Shown here: piece by piece, positions 7,624 to 15,136 of the stretch
Layout: each line of letters starts with the position of its first letter
How positions within the stretch are numbered: position 1 is the first letter of the stretch
Source: an uncultured Muribaculaceae bacterium
GTDB lineage: Bacteria; Bacteroidota; Bacteroidia; Bacteroidales; Muribaculaceae
Assembly: GCA_910577465.1 (NCBI GenBank)
Contig: CAJTMM010000029.1
Span: 1 to 30,278, forward strand
Length of the DNA stretch: 30,278 nt
Reading direction: 5' to 3'
Notes under the pieces: generated by a model
Told to the model about the DNA's origin: nothing
The model's database searches: none
The model's input: only the letters and a program-made list of their open reading frames with translations
Position numbers and translations under genes: made by a program

Positions 7624-8910
7624 TTAGTCCCTGCGTCGGGCTTGGGCGGCGAGCATGCGGTGTCCTATACGGCAATATAGACATTTGCGTGTCTCGCAGT
7701 ATTGACGGCGTAGTTGTATGAGTGCTTGTGATGAGAAGGCATCTGATATTTTTATGCCGTTGCGAGTGAATAATTCCACTATGGAATTGCGTTCGGCTGG
7801 TATATATTGCAACAGCGTTATGGCACGGTCGGTCAGTTCACTGTCGTCATGTGTCATTCCATAGGCAAACTGCAGCGGCACCACAGCGTTGATTACAAGT
7901 CCCTGTATGGATGTGCAGCTTAGTGCTGATGGGGTATTGGGTGATGGTGTGCCGAAATTATAATGGTTTGCCCAATAGCCGGTGAGGGTGGGTGTGAATA
8001 GTGATTCGGCTTCGGTCAAATCCGTTACTTTGAGTATCCGCGCAAGCATGCGGAAACCTCCGTGCAGCATGGCGGCGAGGGTGGCTATGCGACGGTGCGG
8101 AAAATTACCCGGTCTCATGCGGGACATCTTCCATCCGAGCGATTGCGGTGCCCGCAGTCCGAACTTGTGGGCAAGAAACGTGTATTCGTTGCGTAGTCGC
8201 TGTACGTAATCATCATTATGGCTGGCGGTGTCGAGCAGTCCGCTCTGACCGAACAGCAGGGCTTCGATGGCTGTGATAGAGTCGCTGTGCTTACCTAAAA
8301 ATATGAGTGGCAGGCTTAATGCGAGACGTTCAAACGGTTCGCCATTCACTCCGAACCCAAGGCACCGTGCCACAGTGGCGTAGCATGTGCTCTCCCAGTC
8401 TCCTGAATACCGTTGGAGTAACTGATGTATGCGGTCGCTCTTGTCGTATATTCTTTCATACGCCAAGGTGTCGAGCCAATCTCTCAGATACAGTGGTTTC
8501 ATCTCTGCAATCTTGGCTGCGCAGGGCAGGTCGCGGTCGGCACGGTTCACTAATGATTCGTAGCTGAGATGAAACTGTGGAGCGCATGGCATACGTAACT
8601 GGGGTATAGGTTCACCGTTGGAGCGGCGTATCACGGTATCGTCACGGTCCACCACATGCAATACTACCGAATCGTAGGCTTGGTCGCCATCATGGCCATG
8701 TCTGTGCCAGTCGCTTGCCTTTACGTGTATTTCCACGTCGCCCGCCCACATGCGTCCGTCAATCTGTATCTTGGCGTTGAAGAAATCAGGACCGGCATCG
8801 GTGTTCAGGCGTCCGGGGTCAATAACCTGTACAACCTGTCCGTCGACAGTGCGCATGTCGCTCTGAAGCCACAGCCTGTGCTGCCAGATATATTGCATGA
8901 GCCGTTCCAT
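7624..8910 (-). CDS. DUF2851 family protein
   Basis: This 428-residue cytoplasmic protein matches the DUF2851 family, a common Bacteroidetes protein of unknown function. Recognisable features are the N-terminal MQYIWQHRLW, the DPGRLNTDAGPDFFNAKI block (about 31-48), the GDVEIHVKASDWHRHGH block with several conserved His and Asp residues (about 58-75), and a C-terminal CETRKCLYC cluster (Cys-x4-Cys-x2-Cys) that could bind a metal. The D-A-G-P-D-F and V-E-I-H-V-K blocks are reminiscent of a nuclease-like fold, but this is only an impression. It starts 18 bases after the TIR gene stops, with no promoter between, so the two are probably co-transcribed. Confidence 0.85.
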   Translation of the reverse strand: MERLMQYIWQHRLWLQSDMRTVDGQVVQVIDPGRLNTDAGPDFFNAKIQIDGRMWAGDVEIHVKASDWHRHGHDGDQAYDSVVLHVVDRDDTVIRRSNGEPIPQLRMPCAPQFHLSYESLVNRADRDLPCAAKIAEMKPLYLRDWLDTLAYERIYDKSDRIHQLLQRYSGDWESTCYATVARCLGFGVNGEPFERLALSLPLIFLGKHSDSITAIEALLFGQSGLLDTASHNDDYVQRLRNEYTFLAHKFGLRAPQSLGWKMSRMRPGNFPHRRIATLAAMLHGGFRMLARILKVTDLTEAESLFTPTLTGYWANHYNFGTPSPNTPSALSCTSIQGLVINAVVPLQFAYGMTHDDSELTDRAITLLQYIPAERNSIVELFTRNGIKISDAFSSQALIQLRRQYCETRKCLYCRIGHRMLAAQARRRD

Positions 8911-8928
8911 AGATGTGTGTGTTGACAG

Positions 8929-9918
8929 TTATCGATAGGTGAGCGTGGCACCGCAGTCTTCAAGCTGGCGTTTGATGTATTCGTAGGTTCCGATATCATA
9001 TACCGGAAATATAGAGGGAGTTCCATCGACGAATTCCTTGGCTTCCTTCAAGCCTATGCCCAAAAGTTCCTTGACGCATTTCACAACCTGTAGCTTTGCA
9101 GGACCGGCTGATAGAAGAACCAGCCGTTTTGCGGTTCCGTTGGGTTGAGTATATTGGATAGGTTGGGGCTTTGGCTCGTTGGGAAATGTTACGGAGATAG
9201 TGCGTGTGGGTGTTTCAAATGTGTACTCCTCGATTCCGAGTGATGTCCCCATGGCACTGGTGAATTCTACAAAGTATGAGCCGTAAGGTATGTCGAATTT
9301 GTGGACCACATTCGGGGTTATATCTGCAAAGAAGTCACTATCGACAAGCATCATGCACTCTTCGTTGGCACGTATCTTAATGCAGCATACGTCGGGCGAT
9401 GATTGCAGGGTTGTTGCCGCTACAGGTGCGGTGCTTGTTTTTCGCAGGTTGTTTATGCGGTCCTGAAGTGATTCGATACCGGCTTTGAGGTCTGCTATGG
9501 AGTGGCGTTTGAATTGTCCCGTGAAGAAGTCGAGGAACTGGTGCTGTCCGAGTCCGTTGCGTATTTTTTCCGGTAAGCTGAGTCCTTTGGGCGGAAAAGG
9601 GTAGTATTTAAGTGCTGAATCTTCGTTGAGAGGTATTATGATTCTGTTGAGTTCGACCGCCCGTGTAATTTCGAGAGCTATCCAGTCATCGGCGTTCACG
9701 CAGCGGTCCAGGCACCCCTTTGAGTAAACGAATAAAAATACCGGTGCTGATGCTATGGCTTCATAGATACGATTGTCGAAAACTCCCACGTGCGGCAGGT
9801 CGTCGGTGTCGAGAAATACTTTGTAGCCTAAGCGTGTGAGTTCTGATTTCAGTATCTGCGCCGAAGTGACTCCTGTGTCCCTCCGGTAGGATATGAAAAT
9901 GTCGTATTCTTTATTCAT
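8929..9918 (-). CDS. TIR-domain protein with C-terminal ribosomal L7/L12-like domain
   Basis: This 329-residue protein has an N-terminal TIR domain (about 1-140) opening with YDIFISYRRDTG. It carries Trp79-x3-Glu83 (DDWIALE), the WxxxE motif whose Glu is the catalytic residue in NAD-cleaving bacterial TIR domains. A short helix (about 140-160) leads to a beta-rich, PEGA-like middle segment (about 175-246). Residues 264-329 (RLVLLSAGPAKLQVVK, GIGLKEAKEFVD) closely resemble the C-terminal domain of ribosomal protein L7/L12, which recruits translational GTPases. No signal peptide or membrane segment is seen. It has its own promoter upstream and leads a two-gene unit with DUF2851. NAD hydrolysis, and sensing or targeting of translation factors, are inferences. 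It is not a normal L12 gene, since it lacks the dimerising N-terminus. Confidence 0.88.
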   Translation of the reverse strand: MNKEYDIFISYRRDTGVTSAQILKSELTRLGYKVFLDTDDLPHVGVFDNRIYEAIASAPVFLFVYSKGCLDRCVNADDWIALEITRAVELNRIIIPLNEDSALKYYPFPPKGLSLPEKIRNGLGQHQFLDFFTGQFKRHSIADLKAGIESLQDRINNLRKTSTAPVAATTLQSSPDVCCIKIRANEECMMLVDSDFFADITPNVVHKFDIPYGSYFVEFTSAMGTSLGIEEYTFETPTRTISVTFPNEPKPQPIQYTQPNGTAKRLVLLSAGPAKLQVVKCVKELLGIGLKEAKEFVDGTPSIFPVYDIGTYEYIKRQLEDCGATLTYR

Positions 9919-9942
9919 GGCATGTCAAAAGATTGTCATATA

Positions 9943-9973
9943 CAAATATACGACAGTTTTTAGAATACGCAAA
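9943..9973 (-). promoter_or_regulatory. Promoter of the TIR-DUF2851 unit
   Basis: On the minus strand TATATTTG (9950-9943) is a perfect -7 box, with TTTG (9973-9970) 19 bases upstream as the -33 box. The start is expected near 9936, leaving about 18 bases before the ATG at 9918. It separates the TIR unit from the upstream lumazine synthase gene, which has no clear terminator. Confidence 0.75.
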
Positions 9974-10018
9974 GCTAAAATGCGTAGTCTGCCATGTATG
10001 GGGTATTGTCGGTTTGCT

Positions 10019-10489
10019 TTATATGGAGCGGGCGAATGCTATCATGGATATGGCGGCTTCGGCGGCTTCGCAGCCCTTATGTCCATGTGTGCCGCCTATG
10101 CGGTCGAGTGCCTGCTGCTCGTCGTTGACGGTGAGCAGTCCGAAAATTACGGGCGTGTCGCAGTCGGCATTTAGCGCGGTTATGCCTTGGGTCACGCTTT
10201 GGCATACATAGTCGAAGTGCGGGGTGTCGCCACGCACCACACATCCGAATACTATTACGGCATCGTGGCATGATGCCTCTATAATCTGTGATGCTGCGAA
10301 TGTCAACTCCACGGCGCCGGGCACGGGATATATATCTATGTCGTCGTTGGTGAATCCGTTGGCAAGTAAAGTGTCTACGGCGCCACGGCACAGCTCGGAA
10401 GTGATGTGTCCGTTCCATTGTGCCACAGCTATGGCTACTCGTGCATTTTCAAGTTTTGGGAGTGTAAGTGTTGGGGTGTTTGTTGACAT
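10019..10489 (-). CDS. ribH: 6,7-dimethyl-8-ribityllumazine synthase
   Basis: Lumazine synthase condenses 5-amino-6-ribitylamino-uracil with 3,4-dihydroxy-2-butanone 4-phosphate in riboflavin synthesis and normally assembles into pentamers or capsids. Family blocks seen in this 156-residue protein are AQWNGHIT (Trp25 region), PVPGAVEL (55-62), the FGCVVRGDTPHFDYVC block with catalytic His91, FGLLTVNDEQQA, and HGHKGCEAA near the C-terminus. The frame stays open upstream to 10567, but the extra 26 residues overlap the TPR gene and are not RibH-like, so the ATG at 10489 (MSTNTPT) is chosen. It is the last gene of the SIS-PfkB-TPR-ribH operon, 19 bases after the TPR gene. No FMN riboswitch was recognised. 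Confidence 0.95.
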   Translation of the reverse strand: MSTNTPTLTLPKLENARVAIAVAQWNGHITSELCRGAVDTLLANGFTNDDIDIYPVPGAVELTFAASQIIEASCHDAVIVFGCVVRGDTPHFDYVCQSVTQGITALNADCDTPVIFGLLTVNDEQQALDRIGGTHGHKGCEAAEAAISMIAFARSI

Positions 10490-10508
10490 GTCTATGTGGG
10501 TGTGATTT

Positions 10509-11525
10509 TTATCTTGGGAATAATTTGTGCCAGAAGCCGAAAATGTCGAGGTTAGGGTTCTTGGCATTGAGCAGTATGTCTACTATACGCCGGTGTTCGG
10601 CGTCGGCATTGATTTTATTTGCCTTGTAGAGCATAGTGTTGAGGAGATGTATGCCTTTGTCGCGTGACGCTTTTACGGCAAGGAGTGCCTCGCCGAGGTC
10701 TATGGAGAGCTGTAGGTGCTGACGGGTGAATTCAGGGTCGAGTTTGGTAAGCGTTTTCAATGCACGTGAGAAGTACTGTACCGCCTCGCGTTGACGGTTC
10801 ATCTTCATGAGTGTGCGACCCTCTGTGGTGAGCGATTCTATCAGGCGCATACCGGCACCTTCGATACCTTCATTGCTCATCCGCAGGTAGCGGTTGGTGG
10901 CTTCCTGGTATTGGGCAAGTGCGTTTGCCTGCTTTACCCGTGACTGGTACACACCGGTTGATGCGTTCATTGCCATTATGTGGGCTGAGCCATAGCGTAA
11001 TGGATTTATTTTGGCAAGGCGTTCGAAGAGTTTCATCGATTTTTCAATCTCTCGTTCCGCCTGCTTGTGCTCATCGCGTGAGTTGTGTATTACGGCTATA
11101 TCGTATAGAAGCGATGCGAGTATGGTTAGAAACGGTTCGTCCTTGCGCTTGGACTCCTGTGAGAGCAGGTTCAGTACGGTAGCGGCATTTGCCAAAGCCT
11201 CGTCCGTGAGTCCGGCGTGTATGTAAAGAGAGGTGAGAATCTGCATCAATGCTGCGTGAATATCGAGCAGAGTGCCGCTTTCCTCACCCATTCGTGCTAC
11301 TATAGTGTCGAATTCCTTTATGCCGTCGATAGCTTCGTCGATACGGCCTTGACTTACCAGTATATTGGCTGCGCTGCGCACGAAATCGTATGCGGCGTTG
11401 AACGGCAGTTCGCTTATGGCATGACGTAGCGCGGTGATGTTGAGACTGCCCTCAGATAGAGCGGTCTCTACTCCGGTGGTTTCCGTGGCGGGTATGAAAA
11501 TGGGTTCTAATGAAATATCTTTCAT
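10509..11525 (-). CDS. Tetratricopeptide-repeat protein
   Basis: This 338-residue soluble protein is predicted to be almost entirely helical, with TPR-like helical pairs: for example YDFVRSAANILVSQGRIDEAI near the N-terminus, LYIHAGLTDEALANAATVL, LYDIAVIHNSRDEHKQAEREI (the clearest TPR signature), and LMKMNRQREAVQYFSRALKTL. TPR proteins act as protein-protein scaffolds. No enzymatic motif, signal peptide or membrane segment is seen. It lies 12 bases after the PfkB gene and 19 bases before ribH. From memory, a TPR protein near ribH is common in Bacteroidales, but its partner is not known. Confidence 0.8.
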   Translation of the reverse strand: MKDISLEPIFIPATETTGVETALSEGSLNITALRHAISELPFNAAYDFVRSAANILVSQGRIDEAIDGIKEFDTIVARMGEESGTLLDIHAALMQILTSLYIHAGLTDEALANAATVLNLLSQESKRKDEPFLTILASLLYDIAVIHNSRDEHKQAEREIEKSMKLFERLAKINPLRYGSAHIMAMNASTGVYQSRVKQANALAQYQEATNRYLRMSNEGIEGAGMRLIESLTTEGRTLMKMNRQREAVQYFSRALKTLTKLDPEFTRQHLQLSIDLGEALLAVKASRDKGIHLLNTMLYKANKINADAEHRRIVDILLNAKNPNLDIFGFWHKLFPR

Positions 11526-11537
11526 GCGTGCCAGGGG

Positions 11538-12422
11538 TTAATGGTTGGTTACTGCTGATAGCGTGCGGGTGATTAGTTCGTCGGCAGTGGTATTGTGCAG
11601 TCCGGCGATGTCGCGTCGTGTTAGCCCGAGCCGAGCCATTGAACTTATAAATCCGGCGAGTAGCGCTGCTTGTGTCGAGACTGAATCGGTGGATATGCCC
11701 GATATCTCCTTTGAGGAGTATCCTCCTGGGTGCATCAATTCCAGATTTCCGTTGGCAGTGTCGCAGTTTACGGCTGTAGGACAATAGAAGTTTATTTTGT
11801 CGCGGTAGCATTGCCGGGCATCTACTGCGCCGAATATGCTTGCGATGTCGGATTTGTGCGTGAATACGACATGTGATGTCTCGAGGTTCTCGAGTATGGC
11901 TGGCATAAGACGAGTCACTCCTCGGGTGAGTGATGATGCTATGTCGGGTACGTATAGTATGGTGGCATTGCGCTGCGTTGCGTTGTCGAGCAACTCTACA
12001 AGCTGAGGGCGCACGCGTGGGTCTAACGCAAATCCGGAGCCGAATACTACAATGTCGTCCGGGTCGATACGCGGCCATACGGTATCGAATTTCTGGTCGG
12101 GGTACCTGCCGTAGTCCACTATGTCGCCACCGGAAGTGTGACGCAGTTGTATGGGTGTTGTCCCTCCGTCGGAAAAGCGGTCGATGGATGTGATATTGAC
12201 CCCATTGTCCTGCAGGTGCCGAAGCAGAATGCCACCTAAAGTATCGCGAGCCACCTCACCTACCATAGTTACGTCGTGACCATCTATTCCGAGTAATATG
12301 GCTGTGTTCAACAACGTGCCAGCAGCGCTTACATTGGCTTGCAGCGGCAATGTGGTTGCATCGGCGGGAAATGTGATGTCAATTGCGCAAGTTCCGCAGA
12401 CTATGATTTTGGGCGATGACAT
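11538..12422 (-). CDS. PfkB-family carbohydrate kinase-like protein with altered catalytic motif
   Basis: This 294-residue member of the ribokinase/PfkB fold family has an N-terminal IIVCGTCAIDITFP strand and lid start, and the first PfkB signature region (ANVSAAGTLLNTAILLGIDG, about 29-48). The second signature, normally DTxGAGDxF with the catalytic Asp and anion hole, is here DSVSTQAALLAG (246-257). The position of the catalytic Asp is Ala252 and the GAG anion hole is Ser-Thr-Gln. The surrounding sequence stays in frame, so this is not a frameshift. The protein may be a binding or regulatory pseudokinase, or use a different base. It lies 9 bases after the SIS gene and is surely co-transcribed with it, so a related sugar phosphate is the likely ligand. 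Fold call firm, activity doubtful. Confidence 0.85.
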   Translation of the reverse strand: MSSPKIIVCGTCAIDITFPADATTLPLQANVSAAGTLLNTAILLGIDGHDVTMVGEVARDTLGGILLRHLQDNGVNITSIDRFSDGGTTPIQLRHTSGGDIVDYGRYPDQKFDTVWPRIDPDDIVVFGSGFALDPRVRPQLVELLDNATQRNATILYVPDIASSLTRGVTRLMPAILENLETSHVVFTHKSDIASIFGAVDARQCYRDKINFYCPTAVNCDTANGNLELMHPGGYSSKEISGISTDSVSTQAALLAGFISSMARLGLTRRDIAGLHNTTADELITRTLSAVTNH

Positions 12423-12431
12423 GGTAAGTTG

Positions 12432-13034
12432 TCAGCAGCAACACAATTTCGAACCGAGCGATCCGCCATGGTGGCGCAGCGCGTATTGGTCTTTGGTAAA
12501 TCCGGTAAGCCGCATTACGTTGACTACAAGGATGTCGCAGATCACAGTCATCATGGTTATGGAAGTGGTGGGGGTAAGGCCGTGAGGGCATACCTCAGGG
12601 GCATTGCCGGTGGTGAGGGTAGCGGTGGCAAGCTTGGCAAGTTCGCTTTCGGGGTCACCTGTGATGACTATGGTGGGGATACCGGGATATAGTTTTTCGG
12701 CTAATTCGATAAGGTCGATGATTTCACGGGTATAGCCTGAGTTGGATACCAGGAGCAATACGTCGTTAGGTTGCAGAACGCCAAGGTCACCGTGTTGAGC
12801 CTCAGCCGGATGCATGTTCACGGCCGGTGTGCCTGTTGAAGAAAAGGTAGTGGCAATATTCAAGGCTATATGTCCGGCTTTACCCATGCCGGATGTTACG
12901 AGCTTTCCACCCCGCTTGTGCACGTGCTCGATTATCAGCTCCACGGCTTTATCGTAATCGGGCGTGTAGGGGATGGATGCAATGGCTTGACTTTCGGCAG
13001 CTATGATGCTACGCATGGAGTCGGCAATGTTCAT
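12432..13034 (-). CDS. SIS-domain sugar-phosphate isomerase, short KdsD/GutQ type
   Basis: This 200-residue SIS-domain protein closely resembles the catalytic half of arabinose 5-phosphate isomerase (KdsD/KpsF/GutQ), which converts ribulose 5-phosphate to arabinose 5-phosphate for Kdo and LPS synthesis. It shows TSGMGKAGHIALNI (Lys52), HPAEAQHGDLG, SNSGYTREI (Glu104), APEVCPHGLTPTTS (Glu147) and HHGGSLG (His188), matching the known active-site Lys, Glu, Glu and His. The two CBS domains of the long E. coli enzyme are absent, as in other short Bacteroidetes forms. The C-terminus is unusual, ending Leu-Cys-Cys-Cys. It is first in a four-gene operon and has a good promoter upstream. Confidence 0.88.
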   Translation of the reverse strand: MNIADSMRSIIAAESQAIASIPYTPDYDKAVELIIEHVHKRGGKLVTSGMGKAGHIALNIATTFSSTGTPAVNMHPAEAQHGDLGVLQPNDVLLLVSNSGYTREIIDLIELAEKLYPGIPTIVITGDPESELAKLATATLTTGNAPEVCPHGLTPTTSITMMTVICDILVVNVMRLTGFTKDQYALRHHGGSLGSKLCCC

Positions 13035-13078
13035 CTTACTATATATAGAAATGACACGTGTTACTAATTTTCAACTTA

Positions 13079-13109
13079 CAAAATTACAACAATCCGTGTC
13101 ATTATGCAA
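13079..13109 (-). promoter_or_regulatory. Promoter of the SIS-PfkB-TPR-ribH operon
   Basis: On the minus strand TAATTTTG (13086-13079) is a perfect -7 box with TTG (13109-13107) 20 bases upstream. The start is expected near 13072, about 38 bases before the ATG at 13034. An 8-bp inverted repeat (ATGACACG 13051-13058, CGTGTCAT 13095-13102) brackets the -7 box and the start site. Confidence 0.65.
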
Positions 13110-13164
13110 GTTTAAAGTTAATAAATGTTGTTGAGGGTATATGATGTGGGACAAAAGTGTACTC

Positions 13165-13635
13165 TTATAAGGGGCGTTGCTCGTAGGCAGATGCGGCTTC
13201 GAGCCATGCTGTATCAATGGGTGCCCCGCTTGCTGTAGCCGGGTCAAACCCCGCCATTACGGTGCGTCCCACACATTTTGTCTGTCCGGTGGCTTCATTG
13301 ACCACCCGCTGTTCCAGAGTCACACTCCGTTCGCCCACATGTACTATAGTGGTCCATACCTGCAATTGCTCTCCGAAATATGATGGTGCCGCGAAGTCGC
13401 AGTCGATATGTACCACTACCATGCGGATGTCCTTGATGCTCAAACGGCCGTTGGATATGGTGGTGAAATAATCGAGTTTGGCGAGGTCCATAAACGACAG
13501 GTACACGTTGTTGTTGATGTGGCCGAGCATGTCTATGTCGGTAAATCGTGTCTGTACCTGCAGGTGGTGTCTGAACGGAACTTTTGCAGGAGCCACGTGT
13601 GGATTGTCGGATGGTAGGTATGTCGGTATGGTCAT
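13165..13635 (-). CDS. Hotdog-fold acyl-CoA thioesterase (4-HBT/YbgC type)
   Basis: This 156-residue single-hotdog protein has the 4-hydroxybenzoyl-CoA thioesterase signature TRFTDIDMLGHINNNVYLSF, with Asp33/Asp35 as candidates for the catalytic acid and the long hotdog helix beginning at NNVYLSFMD. Such enzymes hydrolyse acyl-CoA or acyl-ACP in the cytoplasm. The particular acyl group is not readable. There is no signal peptide. It starts 11 bases after the DUF721 gene stops, so it is the third gene of the recF operon. Confidence 0.88.
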   Translation of the reverse strand: MTIPTYLPSDNPHVAPAKVPFRHHLQVQTRFTDIDMLGHINNNVYLSFMDLAKLDYFTTISNGRLSIKDIRMVVVHIDCDFAAPSYFGEQLQVWTTIVHVGERSVTLEQRVVNEATGQTKCVGRTVMAGFDPATASGAPIDTAWLEAASAYEQRPL

Positions 13636-13646
13636 GTTGTGGTGGG

Positions 13647-13937
13647 TTAGTGGAATATGATGTCGGTGATGGCGTTGGAGCCTACAGCCCGGTTGATCTG
13701 TTCGACGAGCCGTGAGCGGTGGAATGCGAGCTCGTTTTTTAACGCGGCTGAAGTTATATGTACATGTAGTTTGCCGTGGTGCACGTAACGTTTGAATGTG
13801 TACCGGTTGACTCCCGGGCCTACAATTTCAGGCCATAGATAGCATGCGCGTTGTTGCGCCATGGCGTCGGTCAGTCCTGCCTGAGCCATGGACTCGTCTA
13901 TGATTTCAGCTATTGATTTCGGTTCGGTTCGTTTCAT
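13647..13937 (-). CDS. DUF721 (DciA-like) protein
   Basis: This 96-residue DUF721 protein belongs to the family that includes DciA, which loads or assists the replicative helicase DnaB in bacteria lacking DnaC. It has a helical N-terminus (KSIAEIIDESMAQAGL), a central WPEIVGPGVNRYT block, and a KH-like C-terminal part (HVHITSAALKNELAFHR, LVEQINRAVG). The ATG at 13937 overlaps the recF stop as ATGA, which favours it over the longer frame opening at 13988, whose first 17 residues lie inside recF. Being coupled to recF is common in Bacteroidetes from memory and fits a role at replication forks. The DciA equivalence itself is inferred. Confidence 0.85.
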   Translation of the reverse strand: MKRTEPKSIAEIIDESMAQAGLTDAMAQQRACYLWPEIVGPGVNRYTFKRYVHHGKLHVHITSAALKNELAFHRSRLVEQINRAVGSNAITDIIFH

Positions 13938-15055
13938 TGCTGTTGCGATGAGGTGGCGAGAGTGAACCGGCCTCCCTGTACGGTCCACATCCGGTAATGA
14001 CCGCCGGTACGTTCCATAATGTCATCGAGATGCTTGCGGTTGGTGTCGGTTACGAATATCTGTCCGAATTCATCGGCTGTGACCAAAGCCATAATGCGCT
14101 CCACGCGGTCGCGGTCGAGTTTGTCGAATATGTCATCAAGCAGGAGCATCGGGCGCATACCGGTGGCTGTGTGCAGGAAATCGTACTGTGCGAGCCGCAG
14201 TGCTATGGTGAATGTCTTGCATTGACCTTGCGAACCGGTGCGCCGCATGGGCATATCCTCTATCAGCATCTCTATGTCGTCGCGGTGCGGACCTACGGAT
14301 GTGTACTTCACTATCTCGTCGTGGCGTCTGGCGGCATCAAGCAGTGCGGTCAGGGAACCATCGGGGCTTGCGTCCAACGACCCTTTGAATGCCAGGCTAA
14401 CAGGTTCGCTGTCCTCTCCGGCTATCGCCCGGTAGTAACGATGGAACAGTCCGGTGAGTTTGTCGACCCAGCTCTGCCGTATGGCATGTATGTATCTTGC
14501 TGCCATGTCCATGGCAGTTTCTATGGCTTCGTAAAGTGTGTGGTCGACTATTCCGGCACGAAGGAGACGGTTGCGCTGCTCCACGCCGGCATTGTAACGG
14601 ATCAGTGCGTCGAGGTATCGTTTGTCGCTTTGCGATATCACCATGTCCATCCATCGGCGGCGTTCCTCGCCCGAGCCGCGTATCAGGTCTATATCCTGCG
14701 GAGCTGCCATTACAAGTGGGAATGTGCCTATGTGTTCGCTCAAACGGCTGTATTCCTTACCACCGCGTTTCAGGCTTTTGCGCTTGCCGCGTACCATGCC
14801 CAGCGATAGCTCCTCGGGGGTGTCACGGCGGATGTACCGGGCTTTTGCCATGGCGAAATCCTCGCCACGGCGCAACAGCATGGTATCGGTCATCCCTGAA
14901 AAACTCTTGCAGAAACTCAAGTAAAATATGGCATCGAGCAGGTTGCTCTTGCCCATGCCGTTATTGCCCAAAAAACAATTGATTTTCGGGGAGAACTCCA
15001 ATGAGGCCTCCGCAATGTTCTTGAAATTGGTAAGTGAAAGTCGCTCCAGATACAT
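13934..15055 (-). CDS. recF: DNA replication and repair protein RecF
   Basis: RecF is an ABC/SMC-like ATPase that, with RecO and RecR, helps load RecA at gaps in DNA. The 373-residue protein starts MYLERLSLTNFKNI. Walker A is GNNGMGKSN (30-38), and the signature and Walker B regions lie in GSQGQCKTFTIALRLAQ and MLLLDDIFDKLD. The ATG at 15055 is preferred over the one at 15094 because canonical RecF begins at this motif, and the upstream frame runs through the predicted promoter (15064-15095). It is first in recF-DUF721-thioesterase, overlapping DUF721 by four bases. Its promoter segment is duplicated upstream. Confidence 0.96.
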   Translation of the reverse strand: MYLERLSLTNFKNIAEASLEFSPKINCFLGNNGMGKSNLLDAIFYLSFCKSFSGMTDTMLLRRGEDFAMAKARYIRRDTPEELSLGMVRGKRKSLKRGGKEYSRLSEHIGTFPLVMAAPQDIDLIRGSGEERRRWMDMVISQSDKRYLDALIRYNAGVEQRNRLLRAGIVDHTLYEAIETAMDMAARYIHAIRQSWVDKLTGLFHRYYRAIAGEDSEPVSLAFKGSLDASPDGSLTALLDAARRHDEIVKYTSVGPHRDDIEMLIEDMPMRRTGSQGQCKTFTIALRLAQYDFLHTATGMRPMLLLDDIFDKLDRDRVERIMALVTADEFGQIFVTDTNRKHLDDIMERTGGHYRMWTVQGGRFTLATSSQQQ

Positions 15056-15063
15056 ATCAGATA

Positions 15064-15095
15064 CAAAAATACGGATAAGCGAGCGCAATGCCAAA
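15064..15095 (-). promoter_or_regulatory. recF promoter, proximal copy
   Basis: On the minus strand TATTTTTG (15071-15064) is a perfect -7 box and TTTG (15095-15092) lies 20 bases upstream. The start would fall near 15057, almost at the recF ATG (15055), so transcripts from this copy would have nearly no leader. Confidence 0.7.
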
Positions 15096-15136
15096 TTTAT
15101 TTGGGCATTGCCGAACGAAAGTATTTAAGATGAAGT

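Noticed and set aside
10490..10567. Longer start of ribH at 10567
   Set aside because: It overlaps the end of the TPR gene and adds 26 residues with no lumazine synthase similarity.
13997..14809. 270-residue open frame on the plus strand opposite recF
   Set aside because: The sequence reads as the complement of recF with no family signal, and the recF frame is certain.
15056..15094. Longer start of recF at 15094
   Set aside because: The added 13 residues are translated from the promoter, and RecF normally begins at the MYLERLSLTNFKN-type motif.
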